Assembly (NCBI GenBank): GCA_941918925.1
Contig: OW799237.1
Span: 88,633,015-88,697,014, forward strand
Source of the DNA: Phyto melanocephala
Taxonomy: Eukaryota; Arthropoda; Insecta; Diptera; Rhinophoridae
Length of the DNA: 64,000 nt
Direction: 5' to 3'
The translations under genes and the position numbers were made by a program. Shown in pieces: positions 46,695-57,325 of the stretch; within the stretch, counting starts at the first letter, position 1, and each line of letters starts with the position of its first letter. The notes beneath the pieces are model-generated. The model made no database searches. It was not told the origin of the DNA and saw nothing but the letters and a program-made list of their open reading frames with translations.

Positions 46695-47018
46695 TAAAGG
46701 AGCTAATACACGGCATGTTTTTTACATCTCACTTGTCAAATTCTCCAATGCTAAGTACGAACAGGTCGTGTGTTACCTGCAAAACATTACTTCTGTAAAG
46801 AACATGTGCTGAGACATCTGACAAAATTTCAATTAGAGCGCGCTCTATTTTCTTTTGCTAAAACATGTGACATCAGCAGTTGGCAGAAATCTCTGCTACT
46901 GCAAAGTAGTCAGCGACGGTTGCCTGTAAAAGCACAATTTTGACAGATATGCAGATTTACATATGCCTCACAAATTTTAAAATCAGACGTAAAAACCATG
47001 CCGTGCATTATAGCCTTA
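46695..47018. mobile_element. 324-bp MITE, imperfect terminal inverted repeats
   Basis: The left end TAAAGGAGCTAATACACGGC then ATGTTTTTTAC pairs with the reverse complement of the right end (TAAGGCTATAATGCACGGCA then TGGTTTTTAC). The interior is less AT-rich than its flanks and non-coding. The TAATGCACGGCATG-type terminus is shared by no other element in the window. Confidence 0.65.
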
Positions 47019-47279
47019 AGGAATTTCAATGAAACTCAAGTAATTAGTTGTAAAAAAATATAAATAAGAAATTCTTATAATTCCTTTATTCTATTTCCAT
47101 TAAAATTTTAGAGATAAAGGTATGATATTTACGTCCAGAACTTTAGTTAATAATTAAAGATTATCAATGACAAAAAGTATAACTGAAATGAAATATTGAA
47201 CTCTAAATGAGTCGAAAAGTTTCGTATGAAGTTTGCGAAATTGATTTATTCACCCAGAACTTTATTCCCAAAGCTTCTA

Positions 47280-47801
47280 AAGGCCTAACTATATTATGCT
47301 TTTGCTGGCTTAAGCTACTGTCAAAAATCAACGAAAAGTCTGTCAAATGCTTAAGAAAATTTTTGAAGACTTGTCGGTGGATATATTGTACTTTTTAAAC
47401 TTAAATACATACATTGATTAGTTGCAAATATTTGTACTTTTTCAAAAGCTGTTTTATTTCTGTTTTTCCTAAACATATCGATATTGTCACAAAATTATTA
47501 TAATGTGTAAAATTTAAAAATATTTTACCATAAACTATTAAATTTATACAATTTTTCACTAATTTGAAAAACAAATGATAACATTAATAAAAAAAGTGCT
47601 AAATAATGCAACAGTGTGTACATATCAAATGAAAATCTATTTTCGAAAGCAAAGTACGATCAGATACGCTGTTTGCTTAAGCAAATGACACTTGACGAAA
47701 CTTGACGTAAAGTTTCTTAAGTATAATATAGTTGCATACATTTAATTTTATGTATCCGCACATTTGCTTAAGCCAGCAAAAGCATAATATAGTTAGGCCT
47801 T
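47280..47801. mobile_element. 522-bp element bounded by perfect 36-bp inverted repeats
   Basis: The left arm AAGGCCTAACTATATTATGC continues TTTTGCTGGCTTAAGC (47280-47315). The right arm 47766-47801 is its exact reverse complement. The interior also has weaker inverted text (GTCAAATGCTTAAG near 47340 with CTTAAGCAAATGACAC near 47675). The 63-codon frame across the left arm is not supported as a gene. No target duplication is clear. Confidence 0.7.
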
Positions 47802-49589
47802 AAAAGTGTTCAATTAATTAACTAAAAAGCTTCTTTTTTTTTAACAAACAACAAAAAAAGAATTTAGCGCTTTTGCATAATTAACAATATTGTTAACACT
47901 GCAATGAACTTAAAATACTCAGAGAGCCAACAAATCGGAATTTTTTGAGATTTTATTTTTTTGCCCGCTATGCTCATTTGATTTGTTTAATTATACAAAT
48001 TGTTTAATTAAAAATCAAATGCAGTCTAAACTAATTTGGGTTGTTCAGAGTTCACTGAACTTTTGTTTCTTTTTTCTTTACATTTGTATATTTATATTTT
48101 GACTTGTTATATTGTTTTTTAATAAGAAAAAAATGTAAATGTAAAAAATAATTTTCCTTCCCATTATATTTTTGGGCATTATTTACCTACAACAAAAACT
48201 CTGACTTTAAAAAGAATTTTTGATTTATTTATTTATAGTGGCGCTTTGTTAAATCAAATTTTATTACTCATTCGCTTGTTACTTTGCTGTAGTCTCCCCA
48301 TTTTTTTGTTTTTAATGTTAAAGTGATCACTGATCACCAAACGATTGATCATCATTCTTAGTCAGTTAGTCAGCTTAAATACTGCTGCTGATATTGCTGC
48401 TTAAAAATTTGTTTCTCTATATAAATGTGTTTGCGTGTGCGTTTTAATGGTTTTTCATTTAAGGGTGTGTAATAATGTTGTTTTTGTTGTTGTTGTTGTG
48501 TGCTTAAGTAATTTTTAATTTTTATCAAAATTTTTGAGTTGCGAACGTTTAAATGAATACACACTCTTGCAGTAGTCAGCACGTGCTGTTTTAGCTGAAA
48601 TGTGAGCATAAAAATTGTCGGAAAACGAAAAACGAAGTTTATATTTAAATGAATAATAAAAAAATTAAAAATAAATTAAAATTGTAAAATTTTTTTATCG
48701 GTTTTACAAATGCTGAGATTTAAAAATATTTTGAAATCAGCAACATAAATTCATTCCAGTGTACAGTTGTGATAAATTTTAATAAAATAAATGAATGATT
48801 GCTGATCTTTTTTTTTCAAACTAAAAAAATGCAAAAAATATGAATTAAAAATTTATTGTTGATAAACAATAAAGTTGGTCTTAAAGTGAGTTAATTAATG
48901 TGATTTACTTATGCATATAAAATAAATCATTTTTAAATAGTTTTTACTTTAATAAAAGAAAAAAAATTTTATTTAAAAAAAATTAGTAAAAGAAAAAAAA
49001 TTTATTTGAAAATAAACAAAAAAAGGAAATAAAAATAAATAAACAGTTTTAAAAAATTGATTATTTATACAAACACATTTTTTCTATCTTATCAAATATT
49101 TGTTAGTGACGCATTTGTGACGCCTAAATCATTCAAACGATTTAATTGAAATTTCAAATGCAGTAGAACTTGAGTGAAATTTTAAACAAAATTTTATTTT
49201 GGATTTGAATTACTAGAAGAAAATTTTTTTGTTCTTGTATTCGCGTTTTCTTTTATATCAATGCACTCAAATCGAAAAAATTTGCTACAAATAATTCTCT
49301 TTCGACATCTCATCCTAGTACCGGTTTGTTTTAACTGAACTTTGAGTAAAAGTGATTTTTTTCTAAATAAAATGTTCAAAAAGTTTTAAATGTGGAATAT
49401 TTATTTGTAATAAATAAAAAAATAAATTAACCAAGAAGTATTATTTCAATTTTTCTTTTAAATCATTAACTACCAATATTAAAACATATCTTTGCAATGA
49501 AAAGTATCGATTTAAAGGAAATATACATAAAAGAAATTTAAAAAAATTAATACAACATAGTGCGCAAACTACTGGTTAAAAAAAAAAAA
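47802..49589. other. AT-rich non-coding stretch
   Basis: No gene. A GTGATCACTGATCACCAAAC palindromic stretch lies at about 48324 and TTGTTGTTGTTGTTG at about 48484. Confidence 0.5.
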
Positions 49590-50391
49590 ACAAGTAACAG
49601 TGCTATATTCGGCCGTGCCGAATCTTATATACCCTTCACAACGTGTAGTCATGCAATAACAGTAGTTTCTATCACCATTCATCTCATATGAAATACGTAC
49701 ATACATATAAAAAACATACATATATAAAAACATCCCATTAAAAATTTACGTACGTGTGTAAAAAAAAAATAAATAAAAAAATTTAAAAAAAAATTAAAAA
49801 AAAAATAATTAAAATAAAAATTAAAAAAAAAATAATTAAAATAAAAATAATAAATATAAAACAAAAAGAAAATTAAAAAAATTAAAAAAAAAAAACTTGA
49901 AAAAATAATAATAAAAATATTAATAATATATTAAATATAAAAAATAAAAAAAAAATAAAAAAAAAAATAAAAAAAATTTTTTTTTGGCTCAGCTGGGATT
50001 TGATGCCACGTTTTCTCTAACCAGTATACACGTTTGTATGTATGCATGTTTTTGTTGTAATGTTATTTTTGTGAAAAAAAAAAATCGAGGTGGTCGTGGA
50101 TTTTTGCTCATATCTCAGTTGTTTATGTACCGATGTTTCTTAATTTCAATACCAATCTACTCCCGAATATTGCTGATATTTTAATACCTCACCCGGGTCC
50201 AAGCGATGTCGGTGGGCTTCAAAAAGTTGATTTTAACATACACACGGACAGACTGACAGCGATTAATCGAGTCCCCTATTCATAAGCTTTCAGAAAATAT
50301 ATACTTTATGGGGTCGGAAATGAAAATTGTAGAAATTTCACACGGAATGACAAACCTATATATACCCTTTTTCACTGTGTGAAGGGTATAA
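49590..50391 (-). mobile_element. DINE-1-like Helentron, full length
   Basis: Plus-strand order: ACAAGTAACAGTGCTATATT, palindrome TTCGGCCGTGCCGAA, TATATACCCTTCACAACGTG, A-rich tract (about 49755-49980), GGCTCAGCTGGGATTTGATG, GAGGTGGTCGTGG, ACACACGGACAGACTGACAG, GGGGTCGGAAATGAAAAT, GTGTGAAGGGTATA. Closest to 29212-29990 (both share CTCAGTTGTTTATGTACCGA). Confidence 0.85.
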
Positions 50392-51575
50392 TAACAAAGC
50401 CAATAGGATTATTTAAGATTTTAGTAGAATGGAAATCTGAGCATAAAAAAATAATAATAATAATACGGCATTAAAAATTTTACATTAAAGGTATTCACGC
50501 AAAAAGTTTTGTTTTGCAAAAATGCAAAAATTTTTTTTACAGAATTTTACAAAATTTTACAAAATTTGTACAGCAATGTAATATGCAATATGTTTAAAAA
50601 ATAAACTTTTACTTATTGCATTCATTCTGCATACGCTAGTGCATTAATTCTAATGTAAACACAAAAGCTATTTGTTGGTTTGTTTTGTTAAAAGTCTCTA
50701 AAATATAAACAGTAGACCTTGCTATTAGCTCTTCTGCTTTGTTCTCTTAATGGTAAACAATTTACGAAAACCGGTATCGTGAATACTTTAAATATTAATA
50801 CTAAATAATAAATATTTAATAATAAATGTGTAAAAATTAAATAAATAATAATGCAAAATAATTTAAAAAAATAACGCATAAGTATGTGATTACGAAATAC
50901 AAACAAATTAAATACACAAATAAATAAAATTAGCATTAATTTAAATTGTGTTGTAATCTATTGAAAACTTGGAATTTTTTAACCTGAAATAATAATCTCA
51001 ATTCAAATTGGCTGCAGTAAACATATGTACGTGCGATATAGAATTGAATCTAGAAGTGTATGTGTTTGTAGAGTTCTGTTGTTGTTATTGTGTGGTGGCA
51101 AAGTGTTGTAAAATAATCTGTACAATTTTTACCTCTTTAGGTCAACGTAAATTTAAATGTTTCTATATAAAAACAATTTTAGTTTAAATCATTAAAAACT
51201 TAACGATTTGCATAAAATTTAGAATGAAATAGAATAGAATTGACTGATTAAAGGTAAAATTTTTAACGTGATTTTTTTTTAATAAACAAAATAGCTTAAT
51301 TCACAATCTTGTGTATTTGCCATTGCTAATTTGCACAATTGTTTTATTTGTATATACTTTGTTAGTGTGCAGTAAAAATATACTCTACTATTTTGCAAAT
51401 GCTCTGATGCACGACACAATCTTGTACAAAAGTGTCACAGCTGAGACAAGAAAAATTTTTAAGTGTTCGATGCTTGCATTGCTGTTTAAAATTCATAATA
51501 ATACGTAAGGTGAGTAGACTCACTCACCACTCTTTAATAATAACTAGTATTTAAACAAAGTAGTATAAAACTATA
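50392..51575. other. AT-rich non-coding stretch
   Basis: Nothing identified. Confidence 0.5.
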
Positions 51576-51768
51576 GGGTGTCCGCTGGGAAGGTATACTA
51601 CTTACTTTCTTTTGCCGCCATTTTGGTAAACATTAGTCTTGACAGTTCATATTTGGCAGTCGTAAGGTAGAGACGTGGCAAAATTATTATGGAAAAATAT
51701 TCGGTAAACCAACTGGTTTTAATCGCTCAAACATTTTATCAAAATCAATCATCGATTACTATGACGAT

Positions 51769-52004
51769 GAGATACTATGCCGAACTTGGAATACCTGGAG
51801 AACTCGAACTGGATATCCATAAAGAGTAACATTGAGGGGACTGGGTTCTTAGACAAGTCCGTTATTTATAGGGAATTATGTTTATGGTTTTTGTTTGAGA
51901 ATTCCGTTTTCCTTATGGAGCGAACAACATGCCAAATGGGCATAAGTGTATACCTGTAATGGGTTTTGGCTTTTAGTGCCCCTCCTTTTTAACCTAACCT
52001 AACC
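51769..52004 (+). mobile_element. 5'-truncated LINE insertion with 8-bp target duplication
   Basis: ATGACGAT occurs at 51761-51768 and again at 52005-52012, and removal of the 236 bp plus one repeat rejoins the mariner reading frame. The insert encodes only the last ORF2 residues (PNLEYLENSNWISIKSNIEG then TGFLDKS) and a 3' UTR ending TTTTTAACCTAACCTAACC. The same protein end is seen at 26146-26238. Confidence 0.85.
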
Positions 52005-52528
52005 ATGACGATAAGAAAGTTACGTGAAATTTTTGGGAGAAACAACGTTCCAATAAGACGCACTATTTATCGTTTTGTGAATGATTTCGAATAAAGAGGG
52101 ACTGTAGCTGATAGGACCAAGCATGGACCACAACGTACTGCAAGGTCGGCTGAAAACATTACTGCTGTTCAAGAAAGTGTTCAAAACAATCCATCAATCT
52201 TAATTTGAAGCCGTGCTCAGGAGCTTGGTCCTCAAAGAACAACTTCGGCCACAATTTTGCACAAAGATTTGCATTTGTTTCCATTTAAGATTCGGTTGAA
52301 ACAAGAGCTTCTTCCAAAAGACCATTTACGGCGCCGGACATATGCCAATACAACCCCCATGACAACCCTGATTTTAATGAAAAAAATCACAATGAGTGAC
52401 GAGGTACATTTTCATTTGAATGGATATGTGAATAAACAGAATAGTCGGTTCTGGGCAATGGAAAACCCTCAAATTATTCTTTAGTCACCTTTGCATTTAT
52501 TAGAAGTGATAGCCTGATGTGGAATTTG

Positions 52529-53447
52529 CAGAGCTGTTAAATTAGGATTACGATTAGTAATCATTTAGATTACATTTTAAAAGGAATGTTATTGATTACA
52601 TAATTCTTTTTGAACAATTCCTGATTGTCAATTAATTACGATTACAAATAATCCAAAAGTAATCAGGTTTATATAGGATTACGAGAAAATAATCAAAAGT
52701 AATCAAAAGTAATCCAAGAAATAATTGACTACTTTCAAGGCATATTTTTGATTATTTTTTAAAAATTTTGAATTTGCATCATGTTATATATATGTACATA
52801 CATTTTATTTTGAAAAATCAACAAAAAAGAGAAAAATACGTGAAAAAAATAATAACGAGAAACAAATTCATTCAGAACACATTCAATTCCAAAAAAAAAA
52901 AAGTTTTATAATTTACATACATATGTATACATATGTATCTACAATTGGCTTTCAAAAAAATAATCAGAGAATGATTGCCGCCTTGGACTATTGATGATCC
53001 CGGCAAAAGAAACCAGTCGTTCAACTGGAGCTGAAGACGTTAAGGGCGTGTCAAAAAAAAATAAATGCATCCCTTGGTAAATCATATTTTTGCCAACAAT
53101 AATAATAATAACAAAAAATTAAAAAAAACAACAACTATTTAAATAATGGTAGTATTTCATGTCGAAAAATGTATTTGTGACAGTATTGCCATAATTTGGC
53201 CAAATAAAAAAAAAATAATCAAAAATTATCGAAAATTATCCTTGAAAGTAGTCGAATTATTTTTTGATTACTTTTTATTATTTGATTACTTTCTTGTAAT
53301 TTTTATTAATCTTGATTATTTGTAAATTATAATCGTAATCAATTAGTAATTCTGCGAATCTGAAAATAATCGTAATATAATCATTACTTCAACTAAATAA
53401 TCTAATTACTAATTATTATGATTAGTAATCATTACTTAACAGCTATG
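52529..53447. mobile_element. non-autonomous hAT element with 8-bp target duplication
   Basis: The left end CAGAGCTGTTAA and the reverse complement of the right end (CATAGCTGTTAA) are flanked by GGAATTTG at 52521-52528 and 53448-53455. Excision restores the mariner codons V-I-A-stop-C-G-I-W. Eight-base duplications with CAGAG-like ends identify hAT. The interior (919 bp) carries no transposase; both subterminal regions are packed with GTAATCATTA/TAATCAAAAGTAATC words in direct and inverted order. Confidence 0.85.
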
Positions 53448-53648
53448 GGAATTTGGTAAGGAGGAATCATTGGACCTTACTACTTTGGAACTGAAAACGG
53501 CGTAATGGTAACTGTCAGGGGGGAGCGATATTGTGATATGATTGAAAACTTTTTACTTAATGCCACAACTGCAAGACGGTGCCACATCGAATACAGCCAG
53601 GATTACAATGGAATTACTACGACTAGTAAACCTTTCCGGCGGACACAC

Positions 53649-54366
53649 AAATTAACTAGTTGGGTCTTATGACAACCTAATGTTAAAGTTATTAGCTTGA
53701 TATATGAAAAAAGGACAGCTACGTGTCTAGTCTGAAAGACGGAACTTGTAAATTTCTAACCACATACCAGTTACTTTATGCGTAGAGATTATAATAATAT
53801 ATATACACATACATACATACTTACGTACATATGTATATGCACATATGTACATACATATATGCAGGTGTACAATTTATATACAAATTTTCTCTTCAAAGAA
53901 CATACACTGAAAAAGCCTTAAAATTTAGATAAAATATATTTAAGTTTATTAGACTTTCTTTGGATAAGAAAAAAAAACAAACTTTACCTTCTTTTTCTAC
54001 AATACCAATTTGTTACGTTCAATTATGGTGACACTTAAAAGTTTTAGGGCGTTCTTTCGTTTATCATTCATTTAGAATCTTTTAAAAAAACGTCGCTTAG
54101 TTTGTATGTGACAAAATTTTCAAATATGTTCTGATATTTAAACTTTTTTGTTGCTTGTGGTGTTCTAACTATAACAAATAATTTTATTTATTACTGACAT
54201 TTTGAATTATTCATAAGTTACTTCTGTTAATTATGTTACACACTACTATTTAACTCATTTTTATTTTATTTTTTAACTTGTCTTTTAACAAGTTTTTTTT
54301 TTCTTCGTGTTATTTATGTTTTTTTTAATATTAATTCTCATTTTTTCTTAACTTGTCTCTTTACAG
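53649..54366. other. AT-rich stretch upstream of the host exon
   Basis: Contains an ATAC/ATGT microsatellite region (about 53795-53870). It ends in the pyrimidine-rich tract TTTTTTCTTAACTTGTCTCT then TTACAG, which serves as the splice acceptor of the exon at 54367. Confidence 0.5.
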
Positions 54367-54831
54367 ATGAAGTAACTTTGGAATTTATGGAAAAAATTCG
54401 AATTTAATCAACGTTTAAGCCAGCCGTTGTCTGTGCAGTAGCAACAACAAAATTACGAATTGAAAATTATCTAGTTTTTGTTGCTGAAGTTTTTCACGTC
54501 TTGAGTAAAACAAAAACAAACAAAAAATTTGCATTTTTTACCTTAAACATTTACGAACGAAAAACAATTAGTTGCTTTTAAGTAAAACCTACAGAAACTC
54601 ATAGAAAAAATAAGTAATCAAACATAAAACATCTTCAAGATGTTGCCAAAATTTTTAATACATTTAGATAAGAAGAAGAGGAGAACGCAGAAGATGACAA
54701 CAATGTCATCATCGACGAGGCGTTGTTTTTGGAATTGCACATTATCTTTAGCGCTATTGGGGTTACTATTTTTGGTGCTATGCTCTGGCAGCAGCAGTGC
54801 CGAAAGAGATTTTAATTTCAACGATTCACAG
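54367..54831 (+). other. internal exon of a host gene (5' UTR plus first coding segment)
   Basis: The exon is bounded by a strong acceptor (pyrimidine tract, TTACAG at 54361-54366) and a consensus donor (CACAG/GTGAGC, intron begins at 54832). The first 273 bases are untranslated, with in-frame stops before the ATG at 54640. Composition is less AT-rich than its flanks. An acceptor before the start codon means at least one upstream non-coding exon. The gene runs on the plus strand, and its next exon is not recognised in the remaining 9 kb, so long introns are likely on both sides. Confidence 0.65.
54640..54831 (+). CDS. N-terminal coding segment of a secreted or membrane protein (family not recognised)
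   Basis: Sixty-four codons up to the donor, phase 0. The start is MLPKFLIHLDKKKRRTQK; further methionines at residues 19 and 22 (MTTM) could also initiate. Residues about 33-48 form a strongly hydrophobic core (CTLSLALLGLLFLVLCSG), followed by SSSAERDFNFNDSQ. With initiation at the inner methionines this is a classic signal peptide with small residues (SGSSSA) before a probable cleavage site; from the first methionine it would be a long signal or a type II signal anchor. The product therefore enters the secretory pathway. Nothing after the donor is available to identify the gene, and I do not recognise the mature start. The few codons after the donor run straight to a stop, consistent with intron. 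Confidence 0.65.
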
Positions 54832-55134
54832 GTGAGCGATATTTAATGATTAAATAAGAGATTCAAATGTTAAGCTTATTTTAATGAGCTGTTTGATGTA
54901 AGGAGTGCACACGAAATAATCAATACCTAAGATTCCCAATGTACATATAAAAATGAATTTAGTTTTCTTCGAAGTCAGGCAGAAGGGTCTTAAGTCATAA
55001 ATTGTAGTTTTTCTTTAATGCCAAATGATTATGATTGGGAGCAATTATATATTTATATATGTATGTCCTTTATTTATCCTAAATATTATACATACAAAAA
55101 TGCAAAATAAGATATTAGGATAAAATGTTCACAG
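54832..55134. other. start of the intron following the host exon
   Basis: Begins GTGAGCGATATTTAATG. No features beyond the donor. Confidence 0.55.
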
Positions 55135-56200
55135 GGAACATAGGGCGTCAACGAATTCTCTCCATCTATTTCTATCTCTGGCGAGTAACTTAAGCTCGTT
55201 CCATGTAAGACCAGTAAGACCGGATCCAGGAATCATGTGGTCGACCAGGCTGGCGTCGACCTTGATGGTGCCAGTCTAGAGCAGCTTTGCCATTATGGCC
55301 GATCTATGTCCATTTACGTCTACGTATATTATTTACAATAGAGCAACAGTATGCCAGATCTCAGAGGGTTGCATTGGATATCTGATTCGGCTAATAAATC
55401 CGTAATATCTGTCTCAGACATGAACGTTTGTATTTTCTTAGTGGTTAATTTTGTAAGGCTCCATGGTTGCATATAATAGTACAGATTTTACGCTGCAATT
55501 GAATATACGTAATTTGGTCTTCTGGGATAAGATGTTAGCTCATCAATATCGGCTGCAGAGCCACCGTCTTTTGTAATTTTACACCCGAGATAATTAAAAA
55601 ATTCTACATCTTTAAATATTGTATTACCAGCAACAAGTGGTGTTGTTCCAATCCGCCTCAATTTTGTCTTTTTGCTGTTAATTCTCAATCCTACATTTTT
55701 GGCGTTCTCGGAGAGTCTTTTTGACTTTGCCTGAATATCCGCAAAGCGGTGGGCCATTAAACATATGTCATCTGCATAGTCTATATCATTCAGGTATTTC
55801 ATCATATTCCATCGAATGCCGGTAGAGGTCTGCCTGTTGATTTCTTCCATAACACAATCCAAAAGCAGAATAAATAATGTGGGGGACATGATACAACCGT
55901 GCCTTACGCCAGCAGTAGTTATGTTGGTTTTCTTTTCCGTTGAAATAGACCTTACACTCGAATCTTTGTACAACTCGCGTATTAGGGTGACAATTTTTTC
56001 GGGTATTCCTTTACCAATTAGTGTAGACGATATAGAATTACGGGATATTGTGTCAAAGGTTCTCTTAAAACCTCCGAAAAGCAGATACAAGGGTGTGTTG
56101 TACTATGCCGATTGCTCAATAATAATACGTAAGAGTATTCACGTGATCGACACATGACCGTCCAGGCCTAAAACCAGGAAGCAATTATGCTGGACTTTAA
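55135..56200 (-). pseudogene. RTE-like LINE ORF2, RT core to C-terminus (5'-truncated)
   Basis: Minus-strand reading starts near 56200 with a frameshifted segment (CVDQ-like text, then PLYLLF), then a 200-codon open frame (55488-56090): GFKRTFDTISRNSISSTLIG, GIPEKIVTLIRELYKDSSV, AGVRHGCIMSPTLFILLLD, YADDICLMAHRFADIQAKS (catalytic YADD near 55775) and FFNYLGCKITKDGGSAADID. After another break come WNELKLLARDRNRWREFVDA and LCSL-stop near 55135. The set defines a non-LTR reverse transcriptase of the RTE-like side. GFKRTFD, where FEKAFD is usual, and HGC for QGC are likely decay. It lies in the intron after the host exon, in the opposite orientation, which is the orientation best tolerated in introns. 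Confidence 0.8.
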
Positions 56201-56939
56201 ATATTTACATAAAATGAAGGACAGAAAAAATTAGGTAAACCCGAATAAAAAACTCAAACCTTAATTTTTTGACTTAAGACCTTTTTGTCTAACGTTTAAG
56301 TTTTATTTTAACTATTTGAAATAGTTTTTAATAAAATTTTGAATTTTCCTGAAAACACTTTTTCAGTGTTTTTGTAGTATTTTCCGTACTTTTGAGATGA
56401 AATTTGCCACTTTTTAATGTTTTTATTGTTTCTTGAATATATTTTTGTTAAGATCCCATAGCCTTCTATTGGGTGAAATGAAAAACATTTTCCCTTAGTC
56501 ATAGTACATTTAGTTTAGTGGAAATGATAAAAGAACTATACACATAATATCTATGAGCGTTAAAAATATAAAGAAAAAGGTTAGAAGTGACAACTTATAT
56601 GTTTTCATTTCACATCTTTATAGAATACTAATTGACCCCCAGAACTGTATAACAAATCTGATATGTTTTGGAAGTCAACCTAACAGCCAAACTAAGAACT
56701 GTCAAAAGTTCTTATGTCCATAAAATTTGTTTGAAAAAATTCGAAATACCTCGACTGTAATGCTTTGCAGTTTTGACAGAGCGTTAGGTATTGAAGTTAT
56801 TTTTATTTTATTTTATTAATAATTTATTAATTTTATTAATTTCCTGACGATGCTACACAACAAAGTAGCGACATATGGAGAGAATTAATAAAAATTAAAG
56901 ACATTATTTAAATTATTAAAAGACCTTGGTTATTCCTAA
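56201..56939. other. AT-rich non-coding stretch
   Basis: Nothing identified. Confidence 0.5.
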
Positions 56940-57325
56940 TTAATATTTAAAATAAGAAAAAAAATAAAAAAAATTTTGCCTCAACTGAGATTCGAACCTA
57001 CGTTCATCCAGTTTATATTGGTGTGAAAAGACGAGGTGGTACCTCACTTGTTTTAAGAGAGATTTTTCTGATTTTCAATACCGATCTGCTACCGAATATT
57101 TCTGATGTTTTGGTACCTTACACGGGTCTTGGTAATGTCTGGGGTCTTTAAAAAATTAATTTCAACATACTCACGAACAGATTGACAGACGGACAATGCT
57201 TAATTCACACCCCTATTCATAAGCTTTAAAAAAAAACTTCATGGGGTCGGAAATGAAAATTACAGAAATTTAACACGGAATGACAAACCTATATATACCC
57301 TTACACTCACTGTTAAGGGTATAAA
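56940..57325 (-). mobile_element. DINE-1-like copy, divergent and shortened
   Basis: Order on the plus strand: short A-rich tract, GCCTCAACTGAGATTCGAAC, GACGAGGTGGTACCTCACTT, GAACAGATTGACAGACGGAC, ATGGGGTCGGAAATGAAAAT, ACACTCACTGTTAAGGGTAT. The hairpin end is missing. Its central block keeps a good tRNA-type B box in reverse (AGGTTCGAATC on the minus strand), better than in the other copies. Confidence 0.75.

Larger units (their letters stand above)
51576..53648 (+). mobile_element. mariner-family element (LNGYVNKQN lineage) with two nested insertions
   Basis: The left end GGGTGTCCGCTGGGAAGGTA then TAC matches the reverse complement of the right end (GTGTCCGCCGGAAAGGTTTA). TA precedes the left end; the right flank is decayed. 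The plus strand keeps a broken transposase: MTIRKLREIFGRNNVPIRRT, then TKHGPQRTARSAENITAVQE, MSDEVHFHLNGYVNKQNSRF (first catalytic D), CGIW and GGIIGPYYFGTENG, and QLQDGATSNTARITMELL (second catalytic D). The C-terminus is deleted, and stops and frameshifts are numerous. Without the two insertions the element would be about 0.9 kb. Confidence 0.8.

Noticed and set aside
51990..52004. Interstitial telomere repeat (TAACC)n
   Set aside because: Only three units, located exactly at the 3' end of a LINE insertion next to its target duplication, so it is the LINE tail.
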